Source: Bacteroidota bacterium
GTDB taxonomy: Bacteria > Bacteroidota > Bacteroidia > B-17B0 > Aurantibacillaceae
Assembly: GCA_023433205.1 (NCBI GenBank)
Contig: JAEZDS010000002.1
Coordinates: 1 to 6,043, forward strand
Reading direction: 5' to 3'
Length of the DNA: 6,043 nt
Shown: one piece after another, positions 1 to 5,351 of the stretch
Layout: each line of letters begins with the position of its first letter
Position numbering within the stretch: the stretch's first letter is position 1
Translations under genes and position numbers: made by a program
The notes under the pieces: model-generated
Seen by the model: the letters and a program-made list of their open reading frames with translations, nothing else
What the model was told of the DNA's origin: nothing
Database searches by the model: none

Positions 1-1
1 C

Positions 2-1615
2 GATCAGCTGGTGTATAAATTTTCAGCGCCTTTTCAGGGTCTCGACGTATGTTGTCCCGCAATAGGCGCGGTTCCTTCAAACTGCGCTAATCAGCCTCCT
101 TCTTGTCCGCAGGTTGCCGTTGCACCACCTTACCCCACAGTAAATTATGCCGCGGGTTATTCTGCAGCCAATCCAGCCCCGGCCAATCCCCCATTCGCAA
201 TAAATGCAATGAGTGGCGCAATGAGCGGTGCACCAACAATGGTTGGTCAGTACGTTATTAGTGTATGTGTGGAAGAGTACAGGGACGGTCAGCTTATCAG
301 TAAACATTTCAGAGACTTTCAGTTTAACATGCTGCCCTGCCAGGGTGTGGTGAGCCAGTTTAAGAATCAGGAAAAATGTCAGGGAACGGATTTTAAATTC
401 CAGAACACAAGCTTTAACGCAAGCAGCTTTTACTGGGATTTCGGCGTGCCCGACAGCGACAGTGATACCTCAAATCTTGAACATCCGGCTTTTGTGTTTC
501 CTGATACAGGTCAGTACCTGGTGAAGCTGATCGTTAACCGCGGTGGAGACTGCTCAGATACAGCAGAAAAAATGGTGAGGGTTTATCCGCCACTTGATAT
601 TTCATTCGAGCCGCCGGGAGTACAATGCCTGCTGGGAAATTCGTTCAGCTTTAAAACCCTGGGGTCTTACGCCGGCTCCACTGATTTTTTCTGGACCTTT
701 AATGCAGCGGCTACACCTTCAGCCACCACTTCTCGAGATGTAGAAAAGGTTGTGTTTAGTGAACCCGGCACTTATTTTGTGCAGTTGCGTGCAAAACATT
801 TCGTCTGTACAGATGAATGGCTCGATACACTAAAGATTCTGCCCATGCCCGTGGTAGAGATTCAGGGTCCCGGCCCTCTTTGTGAGCCTGCCACGGCAAG
901 GCTCTCAAATAAACTGGAAGACGATGGTGACCTTAGTGTGGTGTGGCAAACAAATGCCGGCAAAACATCAACACTAAGCGCGCCTGAATTTACCGCTCTG
1001 AAGGCAGGGACCTACACAGTGCAGATGATTGGCACGCTTTTTAACATGTGCAGAGACACCAGCTATTATAGTTTTGTGGTGAATAAACCTCCGGTCTCTC
1101 TTTTTGATGTTTACCCTGAAACAGTGACCATACTTGAACCGGAGGTTAATATTAAATCGCAGGTAAAAGATGCTGTGCAGCATTTTTATGTGTTCAGTGA
1201 TGGCGGTAATGCTGATTTTGTAAGCGGAAAATATAGTTTTTACTCCGAAGGGGTTTATCAGATCACACAATATGTCACCAACTTTTTTGGCTGTGTCGAC
1301 AGTTCAAGCAAGATCATAAACGTACTTCCCGAACACCGTTTCTGGATGCCGAATGTTTTTACGCCTGATGGTAACGGATTGAACGACACATTCGGGCCAC
1401 ACTTAATTGGCGTAAGCCAGTATGTGTTCGAGGTGTTCGATCGCTGGGGCGAACAATTATTTTACAGCGCCGATCCCTTTCTGGGGTGGAATGGCGAGTA
1501 TAAGGGAAAGAAATGCCCTGAAGGCGTTTATACCTACAGGCTAATGTTTAAGAACGCTGTTGACGGTACTCCTGTGCTAAGGCATGGTCACGTTACCTTG
1601 CTTCGCAGCGAATAA
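2..1615 (+). CDS. PKD-repeat surface protein with T9SS type B (gliding motility-associated) C-terminal domain, 5' partial
   Basis: The reading frame is open from the left edge. The first possible start, GTG at 11, is probably internal because the sequence there is already mid-domain, so the signal peptide should lie upstream. Counting from GTG 11, residues about 40-108 form the conserved module common in these proteins (YPTVNY, NPPFAIN, VGQYVISVCVEEY, FRDFQFN). PKD/Ig-like repeats follow at about 120-193, 197-278, 282-358 and 363-438. The first has the typical YWDFG and FPDTGQYLVKLIV signatures, and the last ends in NFFGCVDSS. Residues 443-533 are the type B sorting domain: FWMPNVFTPDGNGLNDTF, then FEVFDRWGEQLF, GWNGEYKG and CPEGVYTYR. 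Such domains direct export through the type IX secretion system to the cell surface or medium. The role is probably adhesion or surface structure, but the ligand cannot be told. No PorP/SprF-like partner gene is visible beside it. The TAA stop has no clear terminator after it. Confidence 0.9.
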   Translation, partial: DQLVYKFSAPFQGLDVCCPAIGAVPSNCANQPPSCPQVAVAPPYPTVNYAAGYSAANPAPANPPFAINAMSGAMSGAPTMVGQYVISVCVEEYRDGQLISKHFRDFQFNMLPCQGVVSQFKNQEKCQGTDFKFQNTSFNASSFYWDFGVPDSDSDTSNLEHPAFVFPDTGQYLVKLIVNRGGDCSDTAEKMVRVYPPLDISFEPPGVQCLLGNSFSFKTLGSYAGSTDFFWTFNAAATPSATTSRDVEKVVFSEPGTYFVQLRAKHFVCTDEWLDTLKILPMPVVEIQGPGPLCEPATARLSNKLEDDGDLSVVWQTNAGKTSTLSAPEFTALKAGTYTVQMIGTLFNMCRDTSYYSFVVNKPPVSLFDVYPETVTILEPEVNIKSQVKDAVQHFYVFSDGGNADFVSGKYSFYSEGVYQITQYVTNFFGCVDSSSKIINVLPEHRFWMPNVFTPDGNGLNDTFGPHLIGVSQYVFEVFDRWGEQLFYSADPFLGWNGEYKGKKCPEGVYTYRLMFKNAVDGTPVLRHGHVTLLRSE

Positions 1616-1719
1616 GGTGAAATGCAACTGGCACTGAGTTTTTTGCTGCTCTGAGTAAACCTGTTCATGATGATGTTTTTTGAAGTCCAGAAAACCTGAA
1701 CCTTTTACAGCTTTAGTGC

Positions 1720-1727
1720 TAATTTTA
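1720..1727 (+). promoter_or_regulatory. Weak candidate -7 element (TAATTTTA) before the HTTM gene
   Basis: TAATTTTA matches 7 of 8 positions of the Bacteroidota -7 consensus TAnnTTTG. It ends 6 nt before ATG 1734, almost the same spacing as the better element before prfB. No convincing TTG -33 element lies at the expected distance. It mildly favours ATG 1734 over TTG 1680 as the start, but a chance match in AT-rich DNA is quite possible. Confidence 0.2.
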
Positions 1728-1733
1728 CAGCAC

Positions 1734-2570
1734 ATGACAGCCCTCTTTAATTATTTTTTCGGGAGCTATAATCTTCCCCGGCACAGCAGGCTGTTCAAGA
1801 TCTGTATCTATCTTTTTATACTTTTAAAATGTTTTTACTGGCTGTTCAATTACAGTCTGCTCTTTGGCGACCATTCAATAGTGTACCGTGCTGCAGGCCA
1901 CACCAATTTTATCAAAGACCTGGCGTACGTGCTGTACAACAACAAAAGTAATACCCTTGCCCTCACTTTTATAGTGCTTGCCATAGCACTTTGCAGCTTA
2001 ATGTTATGGCGCCGCCGTAACAACCAGCTGGCCGATTTCGCGTTATGGTTACTGGTAATAAATCTTCATTACAGTATTTACCCCACACTTACCGGCGGCG
2101 ACTATTTGCTGAACCAGTTGTTGTTCTTTAATATTTTTATCGCTGTAGATACCCGGGCCGACAGGGGCAAAGAACGCGACCTGATGGTTTGTCTGCACAA
2201 CGCAGCCGTGCTGGGAGTAATGCTGCAGGTTTGCCTGCTGTACTTTGTAGCGGGTCTGGCCAAGGTGTTTGATCATGACTGGTTAAATGGCTCAGCTGTG
2301 GAAAAGATACTGCTGGTAGATCATTTTTCACTTTTCCAGGCGCCGTCTGCGCATTACAGTATGTTTTACAGGTTCATGAACTGGCTGGTGCTGGGATATC
2401 AGCTGCTGTTTCCTTTGCTGGTGTGGTTAAGGCGGGTGAAAATTCCTCTGCTGCTGAGCGGCGTGCTAATGCACCTGTACATCGCGGTGGTGCTGGGTTT
2501 GCCGGCTTTCGGTTTAATTATGATACTGAGTTACATCTATTTCTGGCCAACAAAAAGGCCGGCTGTTTAA
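1734..2570 (+). CDS. HTTM domain integral membrane protein (vitamin K-dependent gamma-carboxylase-like family)
   Basis: A 278-residue hydrophobic protein if started at ATG 1734; a TTG at 1680 in the same frame would add 18 residues. I prefer the ATG because the TTG extension carries no obvious domain and ATG is the commoner start. The HTTM family signature is clear: GGDYLLNQLLFF (nt about 2094-2129), then QVCLLYFVAGLAKVFDHDWL with NGSAV after it (about 2226-2300), and a late LMHLYIAVVLGLPAFG helix pair. About 7-8 membrane segments can be seen, starting near nt 1790, 1950, 2030, 2105, 2196, 2373, 2440 and 2496. The family is named for its spread by horizontal transfer and shares a membrane fold with gamma-glutamyl carboxylase. 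Most bacterial members have no known substrate, and carboxylase activity should not be assumed here. The gene ends 20 bp before prfB; no partner gene is evident. Confidence 0.8.
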   Translation: MTALFNYFFGSYNLPRHSRLFKICIYLFILLKCFYWLFNYSLLFGDHSIVYRAAGHTNFIKDLAYVLYNNKSNTLALTFIVLAIALCSLMLWRRRNNQLADFALWLLVINLHYSIYPTLTGGDYLLNQLLFFNIFIAVDTRADRGKERDLMVCLHNAAVLGVMLQVCLLYFVAGLAKVFDHDWLNGSAVEKILLVDHFSLFQAPSAHYSMFYRFMNWLVLGYQLLFPLLVWLRRVKIPLLLSGVLMHLYIAVVLGLPAFGLIMILSYIYFWPTKRPAV

Positions 2571-2577
2571 ATTTGAG

Positions 2578-2585
2578 TATCTTTG
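2578..2585 (+). promoter_or_regulatory. Bacteroidota -7 promoter element TATCTTTG for prfB
   Basis: TATCTTTG is an exact match to the Bacteroidota sigma-factor -7 consensus TAnnTTTG. It begins 8 nt after the HTTM stop codon and ends 5 nt before the prfB ATG. With the usual distance from the -7 box to the transcription start, the mRNA would begin at or within a few bases of the ATG, so it would be leaderless or nearly so. No good TTG -33 element is seen 17-23 nt upstream, so the call rests on the -7 box and its position. It would also drive rsmA. Confidence 0.5.
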
Positions 2586-2590
2586 CCGCC

Positions 2591-3698
2591 ATGTTTACTT
2601 ACGAGCAATTAAAAGACTTGAATGACCGCAGTGGCGCATTGAGGGGGTTTCTTTAACTACGATAGAAAGAAACACGATCTCGCACTACTAGAGGAGAAGA
2701 CCCTCGATCCCGCATTCTGGGAGGATTCAAAAAAAGCCGAGAAAATTCTTGGCGAAATAAAACAGATCAAATCCTGGACCACAGGTTTTGAGGAGCTGTC
2801 GCGTGCCGTTGATGACCTCAATACGCTTTATGAATTTTTTAAAAGCGGTGATGCAACAGCTGCAGAAACTGAAGCAGAATACCAGCAGGTATTAAAGAAA
2901 CTCGAGAACATCGAGTTCAGGAATATGCTTAGAGGAGAAGAAGACCCTCTTAACTGCGTATTGCAGATAAATGCCGGCGCCGGCGGCACTGAAAGCTGCG
3001 ACTGGGCAAGTATGCTGATGCGCATGTACCTGATGTGGGCTGAAACCCAGGGCTACAAGGTTACCGAACTCGATTATAATCCCGGCGATGTGGCGGGTAT
3101 CAAATCCATCTCTTTGCAGATCGAAGGCGATTTTGCCTATGGTTATCTGAAGGGAGAGAACGGCGTTCACCGGTTGGTGCGTATCAGTCCTTTCGATTCA
3201 AACGCGAAACGCCACACCAGTTTTGCTTCGGTATACGTTTATCCTATTGTTGATGATACCATTGAAATAGACATTAAACCTGCCGATATTGAGATCAGTA
3301 CCTCACGAAGTGGAGGGGCCGGTGGGCAGAATGTGAACAAGGTGGAGACAAAAGTTCAGCTGACTCATAAACCATCAGGAATTGTTGTGGTTTGCCAGGT
3401 AGAACGTTCGCAGCATGGGAACCGTGAGCGGGCTATGCAGATGTTGCGTTCACAGTTATACGAACTTGAGATGCGGAAACGCAACGAAAGCAAACAGGCG
3501 GTGGAAGACAGCAAGATGAAGATAGAGTGGGGTTCGCAGATCCGCAGTTATGTTCTGCATCCTTACAAAATGGTGAACGATCACCGTACCGAGTTAAAGA
3601 TCACCGATGCAGAGGGAGTTTTAAATGGAGACCTGGACGAGTTGATAAAATCTTACCTGATGGCTCTGGGCGGCAACAGGAAGGCGGAACAAAACTGA
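2591..3698 (+). CDS. prfB: Peptide chain release factor 2, expressed by programmed +1 frameshift
   Basis: RF2 recognises UGA and UAA in the ribosomal A site and triggers peptide release. The zero frame starts at ATG 2591, encodes 21 residues ending in SGALRGFL, and meets TAA at 2654-2656. Skipping T2654 continues in the +1 frame from AAC 2655 (NYDRKKHDLALLEEK, LDPAFWEDSKKAE) to TGA 3696-3698, giving 368 residues in total, close to the usual 365 or so. The SPF stop-codon-reading tripeptide lies at nt 3186-3194 (about residues 199-201), followed by DSNAKRHTSFASV. The catalytic GGQ lies at nt 3321-3329 (about residues 244-246) within GGAGGQNVNK. SPF, not PxT, marks it as RF2 and not RF1. An annotation that ignores the frameshift would call only a fragment from ATG 2925. 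The internal stop is TAA instead of the usual TGA, while the terminal stop is TGA. The rsmA start lies 15 bp downstream. Confidence 0.96.
2642..2657 (+). promoter_or_regulatory. RF2 programmed +1 frameshift site (AGGGGG, spacer, CTT TAA C)
   Basis: The order is the same as in the classic prfB recoding site. AGGGGG (2642-2647) can pair with the 16S rRNA tail, followed by a 3-nt spacer TTT, the slippery CTT Leu codon (2651-2653), a stop codon (2654-2656) and a C (2657) that weakens termination. tRNA-Leu would slip from CUU to UUU, so that AAC is read next. In the standard circuit low RF2 slows termination at UGA and raises frameshifting. Here the stop is UAA, which RF1 also reads, so the feedback should sense RF1 plus RF2 and not RF2 alone. 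The mechanism follows from homology; the effect of UAA is inference. Confidence 0.93.
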
Positions 3699-3713
3699 TC
3701 ACGGCCAAAAAAC

Positions 3714-4514
3714 ATGCATCCTGTACGCGCTAAAAAACACCTGGGTCAGCATTTTTTAAACGACCTTAACATTGCGGAACGCACTGTACAAGCATTGCTG
3801 GAGGCTGGTTCAGGTAATCCCATTATTGAAGTTGGTCCCGGTACCGGTGTACTCACCAGATTCCTGATAGAAAAGGGCGTAAATTTTATTGCGCTGGATG
3901 TTGACACTGAATCTATAGCTTATCTGCAGAAAGAATTTCCGCAACACAGCGAAAAGTTTAAGGAGGCCGATTTTTTAGCGGCTGATCTGAAAAAACTTTG
4001 CGGGGAAAAATTCAATGTGCTCGGAAATTTTCCCTACAACATCAGCAGCCAGATCATGTTCAGGGTGCTTGAGTACCGCCATAATGTTGATGTGGTAACG
4101 GGGATGTTCCAGAAAGAAGTGGCGGAGCGTATCGCTGAAAAACCTGGTTCTAAACAATACGGCATTTTAAGCGTTTTGCTTCAGGCTTTTTATAACATAG
4201 AGTATCTCTTTACCGTACACGAAAATGTTTTTACGCCTCCGCCAAAGGTTAAAAGCGCTGTTATAAGGTTGCAACGTAACGCTGTTACAAAACTCAACTG
4301 CGACGAGGTGCTTTTTAAGAAGGTTGTAAAAACAACATTTAACCAGCGCAGGAAAACCATCAGGAATTCTGTTCGTTCGTTGTTTAACAATAATGAGATC
4401 AGGCATCCTTTGCTTGATAAGAGGCCGGAGCAGCTGAGTGTAGAACAGTTTGTGGAGTTAACGAATTTTGTTGCGGAGCACAGTGATCAATCCAAAATGT
4501 TTGGGGGTATTTGA
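3714..4514 (+). CDS. rsmA: 16S rRNA (adenine(1518)-N6/adenine(1519)-N6)-dimethyltransferase
   Basis: RsmA (KsgA) uses S-adenosylmethionine to dimethylate two adjacent adenines in helix 45 of 16S rRNA, a late checkpoint in small-subunit assembly. The 266 residues match the normal family length. The N-terminus RAKKHLGQHFLND (residues 5-17) is the usual KsgA opening and supports ATG 3714. SAM-binding motif I is IIEVGPGTGVLT (37-48), an acidic residue lies in ALDVD (60-64), EADFL is at 84-88, and the catalytic NFPY (family form N-L/F-P-Y) is at 105-108. The VFTPPPKVKSAVIRL stretch (172-186) and FNQRRKTIRNS (209-219) are also typical. The gap to prfB is 15 bp with no promoter-like element, so co-transcription with prfB is likely. 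Loss of this enzyme in other bacteria gives kasugamycin resistance. No classical terminator follows the TGA stop. Confidence 0.96.
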   Translation: MHPVRAKKHLGQHFLNDLNIAERTVQALLEAGSGNPIIEVGPGTGVLTRFLIEKGVNFIALDVDTESIAYLQKEFPQHSEKFKEADFLAADLKKLCGEKFNVLGNFPYNISSQIMFRVLEYRHNVDVVTGMFQKEVAERIAEKPGSKQYGILSVLLQAFYNIEYLFTVHENVFTPPPKVKSAVIRLQRNAVTKLNCDEVLFKKVVKTTFNQRRKTIRNSVRSLFNNNEIRHPLLDKRPEQLSVEQFVELTNFVAEHSDQSKMFGGI

Positions 4515-4542
4515 AGTATTTTGATTTGAGTCTCAGATTTGA

Positions 4543-4570
4543 ATGCAGTCGGACTGGCAATACACTGCAT
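4543..4570. repeat. Inverted repeat, 7-bp stem
   Basis: ATGCAGT (4543-4549) and ACTGCAT (4564-4570) are perfectly complementary around a 14-nt loop, about 30 bp after the rsmA stop. No T-run follows on either side, so it is not a standard intrinsic terminator. A 7-bp match this close could be chance. Confidence 0.4.
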
Positions 4571-4586
4571 GGCCTCGACTTGTTTC

Positions 4587-4694
4587 AAGGCTGCCGGAAC
4601 CCTAGCGATACATAACTTTCCAAATTTCAGATTGATACGGAATCAAAGTCCTGTTAAGGACTTAATGTTGGTTGAATATTTAAAACCACAAGTG
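4587..4694 (+). repeat. 108-bp direct repeat, copy 1, with tandem hairpin core
   Basis: Identical to 5041-5148 except for 6 substitutions, with no indels (constant offset 454). Conserved landmarks are GGAACCCTAGCGATAC near the left, the core, and GTTGGTTGAATATTT near the right. The core holds two abutting hairpins: TTGAT-ACGGA-ATCAA, then AGTCCT-GTTA-AGGACT. In this copy the second stem is perfect (7 bp if the flanking A and T are counted). It has no coding capacity of note and is probably a dispersed genomic repeat of unknown type. Confidence 0.85.
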
Positions 4695-4706
4695 GTGTTG
4701 CTGCTT

Positions 4707-4755
4707 GCGACAACCCTTCCGCTTTCCACAGATTAATAGCGGAAGGGTTGTTCGC
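4707..4755. repeat. Long inverted repeat (hairpin A), 14-bp perfect stem extended to 17 bp
   Basis: ACAACCCTTCCGCT (4710-4723) pairs perfectly with AGCGGAAGGGTTGT (4738-4751) around a 14-nt loop. A single bulged T4752 then allows three further pairs (GCG 4707-4709 with CGC 4753-4755). No U-tract follows, so Rho-independent termination is not indicated, but the stem is strong enough to affect transcription or RNA decay from either side. Confidence 0.8.
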
Positions 4756-4756
4756 T

Positions 4757-4796
4757 GCCCCTTCCGCTGTTGTATTATACCAGAAGGGGAAGGGGC
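4757..4796. repeat. Inverted repeat (hairpin B), 9-bp stem
   Basis: GCCCCTTCC (4757-4765) pairs with GGAAGGGGC (4788-4796). Its left arm overlaps a second copy of the hairpin A arm (CCCTTCCGCT at 4714-4723 and 4759-4768). The right arm of A can therefore pair with either copy, making alternative folds possible. Confidence 0.65.
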
Positions 4797-4813
4797 CCCG
4801 ATGGCTATCGGGG
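4796..4813. repeat. Inverted repeat (hairpin C), 7-bp GC-rich stem with GGCT tetraloop
   Basis: CCCCGAT (4796-4802), loop GGCT, ATCGGGG (4807-4813). The stem is perfect and compact. Its first base is shared with the right arm of hairpin B and its last base abuts hairpin D. The core resembles the stem of an intrinsic terminator, but GGC and not a T-run follows. Confidence 0.7.
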
Positions 4814-4850
4814 GGCGATGCCTTGGTGGTATTCGCGGTGAGGCATCGCC
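4814..4850. repeat. Inverted repeat (hairpin D), 10-bp stem
   Basis: GGCGATGCCT (4814-4823) pairs perfectly with AGGCATCGCC (4841-4850) around a 17-nt loop. It directly abuts hairpin C with no spacer. No T-run follows on the plus strand, nor an equivalent on the minus strand. Confidence 0.75.
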
Positions 4851-4883
4851 GCAAGTGAGTAGATCTGCCTGATGCGTGTTTTT

Positions 4884-4908
4884 ACCAACATATTGTCCCT
4901 GACGGGAT
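4884..4908 (-). repeat. Inverted, diverged copy of the direct-repeat core
   Basis: Read on the minus strand this is ATCCCGTCAGGGAC followed by AATATGTTGGT. The 108-bp repeats read AGTCCTGTTAGGGAC followed by TTAATGTTGGT at the same place (copy 2). The shared pattern is TCCYGTYAGGGAC, 2-3 bases, then ATGTTGGT, with a small TCCC-GTCA-GGGA hairpin kept. It faces copy 1 head-to-head, with hairpins A-D between them. Outside this core the similarity fades, so it is a related family member and not a recent duplicate. Confidence 0.55.
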
Positions 4909-5040
4909 AAGCGACCAGGCTTGCTATTCGACCAGAATCCTGCATCAAGCCGAATTGCTTCAATATTTTTCTAAATCCTGTTCGTGCAAAACCTTTCCTC
5001 AGATTTTCGGATTGATCCGAGAACTGTACTGATCTTACTA

Positions 5041-5148
5041 AAGACTGCTGGAACCCTAGCGATACAAAACTTTCCATATTTCAGATTGATACGGAATCAA
5101 AGTCCTGTTAGGGACTTAATGTTGGTTGAATATTTAAACCCACAAGTG
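5041..5148 (+). repeat. 108-bp direct repeat, copy 2, with tandem hairpin core
   Basis: Second copy of 4587-4694, about 94% identical by hand count. The hairpin TTGAT-ACGGA-ATCAA is unchanged. In the second hairpin, one base differs (AGGACT becomes GGGACT), turning a T-A pair into a T·G pair, which an RNA stem would tolerate. Here ATATTTCA on the left and TGAATAT on the right could also close an outer stem with one bulge around both hairpins. Confidence 0.85.
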
Positions 5149-5351
5149 CGGCAGCAGCGTTAAGGTGCAGCACAAAAGCAATGTAACCACAACAGTTTTT
5201 TCATTAAACAATCAAAACCAGCCACTGTGGGAATTTCTCAACGAATTTATGATTTGGGTCCGTAAATGACCTGGTCTTCATACAATCCGGCAAGCTGTTT
5301 TTTTAGTTTATCAGTTGTGGGGGAATTTGATTTGTGTGGGCAAAGTGTAAA

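Larger units (their letters stand above)
4515..5351. other. Gene-free, repeat- and hairpin-rich region between convergent rsmA and flippase genes
   Basis: I find no believable protein gene in these roughly 840 bp. Open frames at 4539-4736 (+) and 4805-5077 (-) run through hairpins and repeats and have no recognisable domain. What is present: a hairpin at 4543-4570, two copies of a 108-bp direct repeat (4587-4694, 5041-5148), a packed series of inverted repeats at 4707-4850, and an inverted divergent copy of the repeat core at 4884-4908. Positions 5149-5249 show nothing clear. Positions 5250-5351 hold a short in-frame extension after the flippase stop. The overall look is of one or more non-autonomous structured repeat elements between converging operons. 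Confidence 0.75.

Noticed and set aside
1616..1679. Intrinsic terminator after the T9SS surface protein
   Set aside because: AACT and AGTT with following Ts (about 1626-1644) give only a 4-bp stem, too weak to call.
2591..2924. prfB as a frameshifted pseudogene or sequencing error
   Set aside because: The break falls exactly at the canonical RF2 recoding site with the right SD-like element, spacing and slippery codon, and both frames are otherwise intact with full-length RF2 motifs.
4539..4736. Plus-strand ORF of 65 codons after rsmA
   Set aside because: It runs straight through the 108-bp repeat and into hairpin A, has no recognisable domain, and its sequence is set by the repeat. It is best seen as a spurious translation of repeat DNA.
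4707..4850. Riboswitch controlling a downstream gene
   Set aside because: Alternative pairings exist, but the next gene is on the opposite strand and converges on this region, so there is no gene for a plus-strand switch to control. On the minus strand the only following gene is rsmA in the opposite sense.
4805..5077. Minus-strand ORF of 90 codons in the spacer
   Set aside because: It overlaps hairpins C and D, the inverted core and the start of repeat copy 2. There is no domain and no credible initiation context.
4587..5148. Integron attC array or CRISPR
   Set aside because: The two repeats look cassette-spaced, but they are not palindromic end to end, lack proper GTTRRRY/RYYYAAC core sites and enclose no cassette gene. 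Two long copies 454 bp apart do not fit CRISPR repeat-spacer geometry.
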